Part shown: positions 16,336-23,849 of the stretch, piece by piece | Layout of the letters: each line of letters opens with the position of its first letter | How positions within the stretch are numbered: the stretch's first letter is position 1 | Assembly: GCA_937919945.1 (NCBI GenBank) | Contig: CALESY010000169.1 | Location: forward strand, 1-26,434 | Direction: 5' to 3' | DNA length: 26,434 bases | Source of the DNA: an uncultured Chitinophagaceae bacterium | GTDB lineage: Bacteria; Bacteroidota; Bacteroidia; Chitinophagales; Chitinophagaceae | Program-made: the position numbers and the translations under genes | Notes under the pieces: model-generated | Seen by the model: only the letters and a program-made list of their open reading frames with translations | What the model was told of the DNA's origin: nothing | The model's database searches: none

Positions 16336-16343
16336 GACATTTG
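16336..16343 (+). promoter_or_regulatory. Possible -7 box for the DUF839 gene
   Basis: GACATTTG differs at one position from TAnnTTTG and ends 19 bases before the ATG. The nearest upstream TTG (16305-16307) is 28 bases away, more than the usual 19-21. The 296-base gap between the divergent genes at 16066 and 16363 otherwise shows only AT-rich sequence without a credible gene. Confidence 0.3.
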
Positions 16344-16362
16344 CATCAAAATCAAAACTGCG

Positions 16363-18234
16363 ATGAAGAAATTATTTTTACTAACAACAATGACGGCTGC
16401 AGTATGTACAGTTGCAAATGCACAATTGCAATTTCCTGTACACATCAGCGGCCAATGGGCAGCTCAGACAGTGTGGATGCCTAAATCTCCACTGAAGCAA
16501 CAAGTGTTATTTGTGGGTGGTGTTGATACTGTACAAACTACTGCAGTATACGGTAATGCTGCTGGTAAGGCTATTGCCAAACAATGGCATGACTACATAG
16601 GCTTTGTAAAAGACAGCACGGCACCCGGCGATTTGGGTTGGGTTATTGTAAACCATGAGATGACGACTAAAGATGACAAAAACGGCGATGGTGGTGGTAT
16701 GACCACTTTCAAACTGCGTAAGAAAGCCAATAAAGAGTTGGAAGTTGTTACCACTACACTGCCTGACGGTCGTACTGGTAAGTTTTTTAATGTTGACTTC
16801 GCTGGTACTACAGGTGAAACCGGTATGAACTGTGGTGGTATAACAAAAGGTGGTCGTATATGGACTGCAGAAGAGTGGATGCAAAGCAGTAACCCGGGCA
16901 TTTTTGCTGGTGGTAATGGCTACCGCGACACATCTGATTTTGTTATTGGTACTACAACACCTGCAGGTTTTACAGGCTTCAATGGCAGGACTATCAAGCG
17001 CTTCCAAAATCTGAACTGGATGGTTGAGGTTGATATCAAAACAGGTAAAGCTATCCGCAAGCAATACAACTGGGGTCGCGCAGGTTGGGAAGGCGGCGTT
17101 ATTATGGCTGACAATAAAACAGTATATCTGTTTGAAGATGCTTCGCCCGGTATCCTTGCAAAATTCGTAGCAAATACTGCTAATGACTTTACAACAGGTC
17201 AACTGTATGTGTATAAACACGATGGTACGCCTACTAAATGGATATCAATTGAAAACAACCTTGACACCTTGTTGAATCTGAATACGGTTGCTATCCGTCG
17301 TGGTGCTACTATGTTCAACCGTCTGGAGTGGGGAGCACAATACAACGGTAAAATATACATCTGCGAAACAGGTCGAGATGGGTTCAACTATAATTCAGGC
17401 AATGCGCTTAATGGTGTTATTTCACCAACATTGGTTGATGGTTATAAAGCACGCTTTGCAATAGTAAATGGTACTTCATTTACAGGTACTAATGCAGCTG
17501 CAGCAGACTCAGTACGTGTTGGTAAATTCTTCGATTATTATGGCCGTGTAATTGAATTTGATCCAACAACTGATAATGTACGTTCTTTCATAGAGGGTGG
17601 TCCTTTCAAATCAAGCTCTACATCTGATCAGTTGCCTCTGTATCCTGAAAAACACTTGTCTAACCCTGATGGTATTGATTTCTTTACTTTCGGCAGCAAA
17701 ACATATATGATGATACAGGAAGACTTGAACGGTACCAGCTACAACCGTATGCCTAATGGCCTTACAGGTACAGTTTGCGAAACTTATTTGTTGGATATGT
17801 CTATTCCTGGTCCAAGTATCAACGACCTGCAACGTTTGACAGCTTGTGCTCCCGGCGCAGAAATTACGGGTGGTATGCAGATAGATTATGAAACTATCCT
17901 GTTCAACTCTCAACACCCTAACACTAATAACGTTGCACCATATAATAACTCTCTCACGTATGCAATAACAGGTTTTGATACTACAAAAGTGGGTCCTCCA
18001 GTTACCGGTATTGCCGGTACTGTAGTACAATCTAAAAACTTTACTATTTATCCAAACCCTGTATCTCGCGAATTACACATCAGCCAACCAATGGATGTAG
18101 CTATCTACAACATGAATGGTCAGCGTTTGAAAGTGTTGCGTAATGTACAGAAAGTAGATGTTTCTGATATGGCAGCAGGTGTTTACTTCATCCGCAGCGC
18201 AGATGGCGAAACACTGAAGTTTATAGTTGAATAA
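16363..18234 (+). CDS. PhoX-like (DUF839) secreted protein with T9SS sorting domain
   Basis: This 623-residue exported protein starts with a signal peptide (MKKLFLLTTMTAAVCTVANA). The central region resembles DUF839/PhoX, a beta-propeller family that includes Fe/Ca-dependent alkaline phosphatases. Marks include VNHEM (N97, H98, E99), GGITKGGRIWTAEEW, WMVEVDIKTGKAIRK, and FNRLEWGAQYNGKIYICETG. I cannot verify the full metal-ligand set of PhoX, so phosphatase activity is inference. A T9SS type A domain begins at FTIYPNPVSR (about 560) and ends the protein, so surface attachment or release by T9SS is expected. It is transcribed alone, with a terminator at 18256. Confidence 0.87.
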   Translation: MKKLFLLTTMTAAVCTVANAQLQFPVHISGQWAAQTVWMPKSPLKQQVLFVGGVDTVQTTAVYGNAAGKAIAKQWHDYIGFVKDSTAPGDLGWVIVNHEMTTKDDKNGDGGGMTTFKLRKKANKELEVVTTTLPDGRTGKFFNVDFAGTTGETGMNCGGITKGGRIWTAEEWMQSSNPGIFAGGNGYRDTSDFVIGTTTPAGFTGFNGRTIKRFQNLNWMVEVDIKTGKAIRKQYNWGRAGWEGGVIMADNKTVYLFEDASPGILAKFVANTANDFTTGQLYVYKHDGTPTKWISIENNLDTLLNLNTVAIRRGATMFNRLEWGAQYNGKIYICETGRDGFNYNSGNALNGVISPTLVDGYKARFAIVNGTSFTGTNAAAADSVRVGKFFDYYGRVIEFDPTTDNVRSFIEGGPFKSSSTSDQLPLYPEKHLSNPDGIDFFTFGSKTYMMIQEDLNGTSYNRMPNGLTGTVCETYLLDMSIPGPSINDLQRLTACAPGAEITGGMQIDYETILFNSQHPNTNNVAPYNNSLTYAITGFDTTKVGPPVTGIAGTVVQSKNFTIYPNPVSRELHISQPMDVAIYNMNGQRLKVLRNVQKVDVSDMAAGVYFIRSADGETLKFIVE

Positions 18235-18255
18235 ACATTGATAATGATAATTTTA

Positions 18256-18286
18256 CCGAAGCCCTTCAACAGGGCTTCGGTTTTTT
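18256..18286 (+). terminator. Rho-independent terminator after the DUF839 gene
   Basis: A perfect 10-bp stem, CCGAAGCCCT (18256-18265) with AGGGCTTCGG (18271-18280), closes a 5-base loop and runs into TTTTTT. It lies 21 bases past the stop codon. Confidence 0.94.
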
Positions 18287-18313
18287 GGTTTGTATAGGAA
18301 ATATAATATCGTG

Positions 18314-20251
18314 ATGAAAAAGATTTATGTCTTGTTGTTAGCTGTAGTTGTAGTCAGTTTATCTTTTTCCGCTTTTAACAATGCGGGACAACAGCCATCG
18401 GCAGTAATTAAACAAAGACACGGGTTAAGATTAAATACATTTATTGCAAGCTTGCAACAGTTCAGAGATGCGCTACAAAAAGCTGATATAAACGATAATG
18501 TAGAGCCATTGCAACAACGGTTTCTGGAGGTAAGAAAAGCGTTTAAAGCTTGGGAATATCTGGGAGAATACATGGACCCGCAATTTGTGAAGGATAATGT
18601 AAATGGTGCACCGCTGCCAAAATTAGAGCGCAATACTTTCGGTATTGTGGTAATGCAGCCAAGAGGAATGCAACAGATAGATGATATGCTATTTGGTGGT
18701 ACGTTGGCAGAAAATAAAACAGAACTATTAGCGCATACTGACAAGTTGCTGAATGCTCTTTCCGACTATAAAAATTTACCATCAAGTATATATGACAGGA
18801 TAGTGTTTGAGGCTGTAAGGGCTGAAATAGTAAGGATACATACTTTAGGTTTGACAGGATTTGATGTGCCGGGTTCTGGCAATTCCGTAAATGATGCCAT
18901 TATAGCGCTTCAAACAATACAGCAAGACTTATTGTTGTATAAACCTCTGTTTGAAAAAACAGATAAACTAAATGCAGGGCTATTCTACACTAAACTTGCA
19001 GAAAGTATTGAGTACCTGCAACAGCACAATGATTTTAATACATTAGACAGGCTTCAGTTTTTGACAGATTTTCTGAATCCGATGTTTAGCAAAATACTAT
19101 TATTACACAAAGCATCAGGTGTAGAGATGCTGCACGAAACCACACAAGCTTTTTTATTACCACCATACAATCATCAGGCAGACAATCTCTTTGCTGATGA
19201 TTTTCTAAATCCGTTCAAATACATTGGGTTGCCGCAAGAATTATATACGTCCGAACTGGTAGAGCTAGGCAGAACACTTTTTTATGATCCTGTTTTGTCT
19301 TCAAAAAATAACAGGTCATGTGCAAGCTGTCATAACCCCTCACTTGCATTTACAGACGGCAAAGAAAAAAGTACAGCACTTGATTTTGACGGAACAGTAG
19401 AACGCAATGCACCAACATTGATAAATTGTGTATACAGCGAGCGTTTTTTTCATGATATGCGTACTGAAGTATTGGAAGCACAGATAGAGCACGTACTTAC
19501 CAATCGCAAAGAATTTGATACAGATATGCTTGCTATTATAGACAAATTGAAAGACAGCAAAGAATATGTTGCCATGTTTGATGCAGGGCTGAAAAACTAT
19601 AAAGGTGAAAAGATAAGTGCTCAGGGTATTACGTTCGCATTGTCGGCGTACGTTACATCATTGCGCGGATTCAATTCTGCGTTTGATAGATATGTACGGG
19701 GTGAAGCAAAAACTGTAAGTGTGGAAGTAAGAAGAGGATATAATCTGTTTATGGGTAAGGCCGTATGCGGTACTTGTCATTTTGCACCAGTATTTAACGG
19801 TACTGTACCACCACGATATGAAGAAAGTGAAAGTGAAGTATTGGGTGTGCCTGCAAATCCTTATGTGGAACAACCTGTAATAGACCCAGACCTCGGCAGA
19901 GCTAAAGGTATGTTGAAAGATAATGTGTACTTCTATGAATACTCTTTCAAAACACCAACAGTACGCAATATAGCACTTACTGCACCCTATATGCACAATG
20001 GTAGCTACAAGACAATGGAAGATGTATTAGATTTTTATAACAAAGGAGGAGGTGATGGTATAGGTGTGAAACTAGAGCACCAAACACTGCCATTCGACAG
20101 CCTCAGCCTCAACAAGCAGGAAATAAAAGATATAATCGCTTTCATGAAGGCATTGACCGATACCGTTAATATGACCAAAAAGCCTGCAAGGCTACCTAGG
20201 TTTGAAAAACAAACCGCGTTGAACAGTAGAAAAATCGGTGGGGAGTATTGA
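18314..20251 (+). CDS. Imelysin-like domain fused to di-haem cytochrome c peroxidase (MauG/CcpA type)
   Basis: This 645-residue periplasmic protein has an N-terminal hydrophobic signal (MKKIYVLLLAVVVVSLSFSA). The ATG at 18314 is preferred to a TTG at 18290, which lies only 4 bases after the preceding terminator's T tract. Residues about 30-290 form a helical region resembling imelysin-like domains (AFKAWEYLGEYMDPQF, then NGAPLPKLE). The peroxidase part follows, with two haem-binding motifs, CASCH (336-340) and CGTCH (485-489), and a late APYMHNGSYKTMEDVLDFYN segment whose Met may be an axial ligand. The family reduces hydrogen peroxide using electrons from small cytochromes, or oxidises a protein partner (MauG). 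The terminator at 20291 separates it from the convergent genes. Confidence 0.9.
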   Translation: MKKIYVLLLAVVVVSLSFSAFNNAGQQPSAVIKQRHGLRLNTFIASLQQFRDALQKADINDNVEPLQQRFLEVRKAFKAWEYLGEYMDPQFVKDNVNGAPLPKLERNTFGIVVMQPRGMQQIDDMLFGGTLAENKTELLAHTDKLLNALSDYKNLPSSIYDRIVFEAVRAEIVRIHTLGLTGFDVPGSGNSVNDAIIALQTIQQDLLLYKPLFEKTDKLNAGLFYTKLAESIEYLQQHNDFNTLDRLQFLTDFLNPMFSKILLLHKASGVEMLHETTQAFLLPPYNHQADNLFADDFLNPFKYIGLPQELYTSELVELGRTLFYDPVLSSKNNRSCASCHNPSLAFTDGKEKSTALDFDGTVERNAPTLINCVYSERFFHDMRTEVLEAQIEHVLTNRKEFDTDMLAIIDKLKDSKEYVAMFDAGLKNYKGEKISAQGITFALSAYVTSLRGFNSAFDRYVRGEAKTVSVEVRRGYNLFMGKAVCGTCHFAPVFNGTVPPRYEESESEVLGVPANPYVEQPVIDPDLGRAKGMLKDNVYFYEYSFKTPTVRNIALTAPYMHNGSYKTMEDVLDFYNKGGGDGIGVKLEHQTLPFDSLSLNKQEIKDIIAFMKALTDTVNMTKKPARLPRFEKQTALNSRKIGGEY

Positions 20252-20290
20252 TGCTTAATATTCATTTAGTATGTGAGTTGGCATAAAATA

Positions 20291-20314
20291 AACGGAGCCT
20301 GAAAAGGCTCCGTT
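20291..20314. terminator. Bidirectional terminator between convergent genes
   Basis: A perfect 10-bp stem, AACGGAGCCT (20291-20300) with AGGCTCCGTT (20305-20314), closes a stable GAAA tetraloop. On the plus strand it is followed by GTTTGT; on the minus strand by TTATTTTA. It therefore serves both the peroxidase gene and the minus-strand monooxygenase operon. Confidence 0.88.
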
Positions 20315-20348
20315 GTTTGTCTATTAACCATCTGTGCCAATTACGTTG

Positions 20349-20474
20349 CTACTTGAATATGAAGTACCCCAATGCCAGCCATACCAACCCCTTTATTAGA
20401 AAGAACATAAATCCCCAGAAACCTATTCTTCGTAGCCATTTAATAGCTTTGTTTTGAGTCATGGTTGTTTCCAT
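20349..20474 (-). CDS. Small membrane protein of 41 residues, coupled to the monooxygenase gene
   Basis: This short gene reads METTMTQNKAIKWLRRIGF and continues through a hydrophobic, aromatic-rich segment (residues about 19-40, with FMFFLIKGLVWLALGYFIF) to a terminal Lys. A basic N-terminus and one membrane segment predict a small bitopic inner-membrane protein. It is likely real because its ATG shares one base with the stop of the upstream monooxygenase gene (TGATG), a classic coupling arrangement, and because a bidirectional terminator lies 35 bases downstream. Small proteins of this kind (WLKRIGFxGFxFFLIKG-like) occur in Bacteroidota from memory, but I cannot name a function. It is probably missed by annotation because of its length. 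Confidence 0.7.
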   Translation of the reverse strand: METTMTQNKAIKWLRRIGFWGFMFFLIKGLVWLALGYFIFK

Positions 20475-20803
20475 CAGTTAGCTATTATTTGATAGGTTTT
20501 GAAATCGCTGCTCATAGGGGCAGGCTTACCTTCTGCTTTTGCTTTTGTCAGGTCTTCAAACCCACGTTTATGTCCCTCAATAAAAGCTTCGGAACGAGTC
20601 CATTTTTTAAAGGCATCTTCCATTTCCCAATAGCTTATTATCAGATAGTTGTCACCATCTTTTTCAGGCCGCAGTACGTGCATTTCTATAAAGCCTGGCA
20701 TAGTATCTATTGCTTTTGCGCGTGAGCCGAAAAGGTATTCAAAACGCTCTTTGTATTCCGGGCTGCAATTAATATAATTGATAGCTACAAATTTTTTATC
20801 CAT
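20474..20803 (-). CDS. ABM-domain monooxygenase, haem-degrading-type
   Basis: This 109-residue protein fits the dimeric alpha-beta barrel of the antibiotic biosynthesis monooxygenase family. The pattern MPGFIEMHVLRPEKDGDNYLI, split by ISYWEMEDAFKKW and then TRSEAFIEGHKRG, is typical of IsdG/HmoA-like haem oxygenases, which open haem and release iron. The conserved Trp in the SYWE motif and the His in EGHK (a possible haem ligand) are present. Haem degradation is inferred, since other ABM proteins oxidise small aromatic compounds. It is first of two genes, with the 41-residue membrane protein attached by TGATG. A perfect -7 box lies at 20824-20831. Confidence 0.85.
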   Translation of the reverse strand: MDKKFVAINYINCSPEYKERFEYLFGSRAKAIDTMPGFIEMHVLRPEKDGDNYLIISYWEMEDAFKKWTRSEAFIEGHKRGFEDLTKAKAEGKPAPMSSDFKTYQIIAN

Positions 20804-20823
20804 TCTAATGCTTGATTATGTCA

Positions 20824-20831
20824 CAAAACTA
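20824..20831 (-). promoter_or_regulatory. -7 promoter box for the monooxygenase operon
   Basis: Read on the minus strand this is TAGTTTTG, a perfect TAnnTTTG box, 20 bases before the ATG. A TTTGGG element further upstream (centre about 20857) is 25 bases away, a little too far for the usual -33. Confidence 0.5.
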
Positions 20832-20851
20832 TGTGAGTCATAAAACAGTCA

Positions 20852-20868
20852 TTTCCCAAATGGGGAAA
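20852..20868. terminator. Small inverted repeat between porT and the monooxygenase gene
   Basis: TTTCCC (20852-20857) pairs with GGGAAA (20863-20868) around a 5-base spacer. On the minus strand it lies 24 bases past the porT stop and leads into a run ending GTTTT, so it may be a weak terminator. It also sits just upstream of the monooxygenase -7 box and could instead be an operator. Confidence 0.35.
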
Positions 20869-20891
20869 AGCATTTGCAAAAACAGGAAATA

Positions 20892-21599
20892 CTATCCCTG
20901 TATATGGATAGAGATGACGATGGTGCGTGTAGTAATTTGGTCTATAGCGTTGCCGAGAGGTATTTTCTTATCGTCAAACTTGGCATTCATTAGCCCTTGG
21001 CTGAGTTTTATTTCGGGTGCGAAGATGAAGTTGGGGTAGTAGAACTCAAAGCCAACACCTATTTCATACCCAAGGTCGAAAGGCTTTACTTTGATAAACT
21101 CATCTGTTCTTCTCGAGCGTGCATTGGCTGCAAGGTCAATATCAAATTTACCACCGCCTAATGCATAAAATCGGAAATTGTTGATACGTTCGCTCTTGAA
21201 TTTTAATTGCAATGGAAGGTGCATATATATAGACTCTACAGAACGATTACTGCTGCTGTCTGTACCAATGCTGCTACGCATTAGTAGAGATGTAGGCTTA
21301 TCAGCAAAAGAAAGTGATGGTACAAAGCGCAGGTCTACAAACTTGCTCAAACGCAGATTGCCCATTAGGCCAAGATTGAACCCTGGGCCGAAACGGCTTT
21401 GTATTGTCTTAAACGTATCTGTATCGGTAAACGATTGACTATATCTGAAGCGGAACGTACTGAAATTGACACCGAATGTAATACCGAAGTAATAGGCCTT
21501 ATCATCGTGCTCAGGCATGTTTTGAATAACACGTTGAGCATCTGCAGGTATTGCAGACAAACCGAGGAGTATGATGAGTATAATATAGCGTAAACGCAT
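20892..21599 (-). CDS. porT: PorT-like outer-membrane beta-barrel protein of the type IX secretion system
   Basis: This 235-residue protein has a signal peptide (MRLRYIILIILLGLSAIPADA) and alternating beta-strand patterns typical of a small eight-strand-type barrel. Segments such as KAYYFGITFGVNFSTF, LGLMGNLRLSKFVDLRFVP, MHLPLQLKFKSERINNFR, YALGGG and FAPEIKLSQGL fit the PorT/SprT family, required for T9SS secretion and maturation in Porphyromonas and Flavobacterium. The assignment rests on pattern memory, so a general PorT-family outer membrane protein is the cautious reading. It is supported by three T9SS cargo proteins in the same window. The gene is divergent from the peroxiredoxin and has a promoter candidate at 21629-21658. 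Confidence 0.78.
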   Translation of the reverse strand: MRLRYIILIILLGLSAIPADAQRVIQNMPEHDDKAYYFGITFGVNFSTFRFRYSQSFTDTDTFKTIQSRFGPGFNLGLMGNLRLSKFVDLRFVPSLSFADKPTSLLMRSSIGTDSSSNRSVESIYMHLPLQLKFKSERINNFRFYALGGGKFDIDLAANARSRRTDEFIKVKPFDLGYEIGVGFEFYYPNFIFAPEIKLSQGLMNAKFDDKKIPLGNAIDQITTRTIVISIHIQG

Positions 21600-21628
21600 G
21601 AATAATGAACTAAGATAACGCTTTAGTA

Positions 21629-21658
21629 CGAAGATACAGTATGTATTGGTTTACACAA
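21629..21658 (-). promoter_or_regulatory. Candidate promoter for porT
   Basis: On the minus strand TTG (21656-21658) and TATCTTCG (21629-21636) are separated by 19 bases. The spacing is that of Bacteroidota housekeeping promoters, and the -7 box has one mismatch to TAnnTTTG. The ATG follows 29 bases later. Confidence 0.5.
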
Positions 21659-21715
21659 CCCCGCCATATATGGTTCTATTGAAAAAAGATTAACATCTTC
21701 TTTATTATGGATGCA

Positions 21716-21723
21716 TAGATTTG
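21716..21723 (+). promoter_or_regulatory. -7 promoter box for the peroxiredoxin gene
   Basis: TAGATTTG is a perfect TAnnTTTG match, 23 bases before the ATG at 21747. It also argues against the earlier in-frame ATG at 21711, which would lie upstream of transcription. No clear -33 TTG was seen at 19-21 bases. Confidence 0.5.
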
Positions 21724-21746
21724 CTATTCACCTTAAAACAAAATAT

Positions 21747-22388
21747 ATGAGTCTAAGATTAGGAGATGTCGCACCGAATTTTGATGCACAAAGCACCATT
21801 GGTACTATTAATTTGTACGACTACCTTGGCGATAGCTGGGGGGTATTATTTTCACACCCGGCAGATTATACACCTGTGTGTACCACCGAATTGGGGAAAA
21901 CAGCATTGCTGAATGATGAATTTGCAAAACGTAACGTAAAAGTATTGGCTGTTAGTGTTGATTCAGTTGATAAACACCACGGTTGGATAAATGATATTAA
22001 TGAAACACAGCGAACCATAGTCAACTTTCCGATAATTGCAGACGAAGACCGCAAGGTTGCATCGCTATATGATATGATACACCCCAATGCATCTGCTACG
22101 TTTACTGTCAGGTCATTGTTTATTATCGGGCCAGATAAGCTGGTGAAACTAATCATTACATATCCTGCATCAACCGGCAGAAATTTTATGGAAGTATTGC
22201 GTGTTATTGATTCATTGCAACTTACTGCCAGCTACAGTGTGGCTACGCCTGCCGACTGGCAAAGAGGAGAAGATGTAATTGTGGTACCAGCTGTATCTAC
22301 AGAAGATGCTGAAAAGAAATTCCCGAAAGGGCTAAAAATAGTCAAGCCTTATTTGCGTTATACTCCACAGCCCGATTGGCAGTCATAA
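21747..22388 (+). CDS. 1-Cys peroxiredoxin, Prx6 type
   Basis: This 213-residue enzyme reduces peroxides through one peroxidatic cysteine. The ATG at 21747 is chosen because the family begins at LGDVAPNF; an upstream in-frame ATG at 21711 precedes the -7 box. The active-site segment is FSHPADYTPVCTTELG, with His37, Thr42 and Cys45, followed by the usual ALSVDSVDxH-like run (LAVSVDSVDKHHGW). The C-terminal half, with YPASTGRNFMEVLRVIDSLQ and KPYLRYTPQP, closely follows human PRDX6 from memory. Cys45 is the only cysteine, so resolution needs an outside thiol partner. A shared perfect stem-loop terminates this gene and the convergent MGMT-like gene. It is divergent from porT. Confidence 0.95.
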   Translation: MSLRLGDVAPNFDAQSTIGTINLYDYLGDSWGVLFSHPADYTPVCTTELGKTALLNDEFAKRNVKVLAVSVDSVDKHHGWINDINETQRTIVNFPIIADEDRKVASLYDMIHPNASATFTVRSLFIIGPDKLVKLIITYPASTGRNFMEVLRVIDSLQLTASYSVATPADWQRGEDVIVVPAVSTEDAEKKFPKGLKIVKPYLRYTPQPDWQS

Positions 22389-22396
22389 AGCATATT

Positions 22397-22432
22397 TAAT
22401 AACAAACCCCGCTATTGCGGGGTTTGTTATTA
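22397..22432. terminator. Bidirectional terminator with 16-bp perfect stem
   Basis: Bases 22397-22412 pair perfectly with 22417-22432 around a TATT loop; the GC core is ACCCCGC/GCGGGGT with AT-rich ends. It serves the peroxiredoxin gene from the left, and its right arm contains the stop codon (22430-22432) of the convergent minus-strand gene. Confidence 0.92.
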
Positions 22433-22849
22433 AACAGGTAGTTTTTCTTTTTGGCGTTGTTCCAGTACAAAGTCGGCACCGAAAGTCAGTTTTTTTAATG
22501 CTGGACTTTTCTTATCCATCATCCGCCAGAAAGGAGCAATTTTAGTAAGAGGTTTACCCTTTTGATGTTCTTCATATGCATTTTCAGCTACTATCCGCAG
22601 AAAAATGCCAGATGTTACGGGACAAGTAAACTCAGCATTGTATTCAGAGGCCAAATCTTTACGCATTTGTTGTAAGCTGGTATGGGTACCTTTCGGTATG
22701 TGCTTTACGTATTCATCTACAATGGTAGGCGTAGCAATAAGCATGGTAGCTCCGGCGGGTATATCTGCAAAATCTTTATCGGTTTTCTTCACCTGTGGTT
22801 CGGCATCAGGGTTCATTTTTTCAGCCCATGTCTTTCTTTTATTAGCCAT
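22430..22849 (-). CDS. Small MGMT-DNA-binding-domain-like protein
   Basis: This 139-residue basic protein has a central block, VDEYVKHIPKGTHTSLQQMRK, split by DLASEYNAEFTCPVTSGIF, that resembles proteins annotated as MGMT family: the winged-helix DNA-binding part of O6-alkylguanine-DNA alkyltransferases. The PCHR active-site motif is not present; the CPVTSGIF position has a cysteine in another context. DNA repair activity should therefore not be assumed. The N-terminus is Lys/Trp-rich (KRKTWAEKMN) and the C-terminus again basic. The stop lies inside the shared terminator, and a perfect -7 box precedes the gene at 22869-22876. The identity rests on memory of similar hypothetical proteins. Confidence 0.6.
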   Translation of the reverse strand: MANKRKTWAEKMNPDAEPQVKKTDKDFADIPAGATMLIATPTIVDEYVKHIPKGTHTSLQQMRKDLASEYNAEFTCPVTSGIFLRIVAENAYEEHQKGKPLTKIAPFWRMMDKKSPALKKLTFGADFVLEQRQKEKLPV

Positions 22850-22868
22850 AGCTCACGTTTCTTTTATG

Positions 22869-22876
22869 CAAAAATA
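22869..22876 (-). promoter_or_regulatory. -7 promoter box for the MGMT-like gene
   Basis: On the minus strand this reads TATTTTTG, a perfect TAnnTTTG box, 19 bases before the ATG at 22849 and just past the metF stop. This suggests the gene can be transcribed apart from metF. Confidence 0.5.
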
Positions 22877-22886
22877 AAGACTGTTG

Positions 22887-23840
22887 TTAAAACAGCCTTT
22901 TCAATACGTTATATACAACCATTGGTTTGCCCAGGGTGTAGAAGTGCAGCACGGGAGCATTATTGGCAAGCAGGTCTTTACATTGATTATAAAGCCATTC
23001 TTCACCAATCTTGTCGCCTGCATCTGCCGATTTAGATTTCATCATTTCATTCACCAAATCAACCGGCACTTCCACATTGAAAATGCTGGGTATAGTTGTG
23101 AGTTGTTTTTGATTGGTAAGTGGTTTTAGCCCCGGTACTACAGGTACAGTGATGCCATTGTCAGCACAGCGTTTCAGGAAATTATAGTAGTGCGTATTGT
23201 TAAAGAACATTTGTGTAACTATGTAATCTGCGCCCAAGTCTACCTTGCGTTTCAGGTAGTACATATCCGTATCAGCATTGGGCGATTCAAAGTGCTTTTC
23301 AGGATAGCCTGCAACACCAATGCAGAAATCCGTTTTCACACCGTCTATTATTTCCTCTTCTATGTATTTGCCTTTATTCAGGTCTACCACCTGTTTCACA
23401 AGGTCTTCAGCAAAGCGATGGCCACGCGGGTTGGCAGTAAAGAACTTTTCATTAGCGGCAGCATCTCCACGCAATGCCAATACATTCTTAACACCCAAAA
23501 AGTTGAGGTCTATTAAAGCGTTTTCCGTTTCTTCTTTGGTGAACCCCCCGCATATCAAGTGTGGAATTGCCTCAATTTTATAACGGTTCATCAGTGCAGC
23601 ACATATGCTTACTGTGCCAGGGCGCTTGCGTATTTCTACTTGCTCAAAACTGCCATCGGGACGTTTTTTCAATACCTGCTCTGCACGGTGATATGTAACG
23701 TTTACAAACGCCGGTTTGAATTCCATCAACGGATCCAGATGGTTGAAGATAGAATTAATGCCCTTACCCTTTGTGGGGGGTAATATTTCAAGCGATACAA
23801 TAGGCCCATTGGCCTGCGAAAGATGCTCTGTAACTTTCAT
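22887..23840 (-). CDS. metF: Methylenetetrahydrofolate reductase MetF
   Basis: MetF reduces 5,10-methylenetetrahydrofolate to 5-methyltetrahydrofolate with an FAD cofactor, feeding methionine synthesis. The 317-residue protein begins with VSLEILPPTKGKG, in which Glu18 is the expected catalytic Glu. It then shows FVNVTYHRAEQ, NVLALRGDAA, CIGVAGYPEKHFES and DYIVTQMFFNN, all conserved landmarks of the TIM barrel. I use the ATG at 23840; a TTG at 23852 would add four residues but falls inside the promoter's -7 box (23850-23857). It is divergent from lptB, with a 152-base gap. I saw no SAM riboswitch in the 46 bases before the ATG nor in the rest of the gap. Confidence 0.96.
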   Translation of the reverse strand: MKVTEHLSQANGPIVSLEILPPTKGKGINSIFNHLDPLMEFKPAFVNVTYHRAEQVLKKRPDGSFEQVEIRKRPGTVSICAALMNRYKIEAIPHLICGGFTKEETENALIDLNFLGVKNVLALRGDAAANEKFFTANPRGHRFAEDLVKQVVDLNKGKYIEEEIIDGVKTDFCIGVAGYPEKHFESPNADTDMYYLKRKVDLGADYIVTQMFFNNTHYYNFLKRCADNGITVPVVPGLKPLTNQKQLTTIPSIFNVEVPVDLVNEMMKSKSADAGDKIGEEWLYNQCKDLLANNAPVLHFYTLGKPMVVYNVLKRLF

Positions 23841-23849
23841 AACAAGTGG

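Noticed and set aside
22605..23129. Plus-strand open frames opposite the MGMT-like gene and metF
   Set aside because: All are antisense to recognised coding sequence and show no protein-like pattern.
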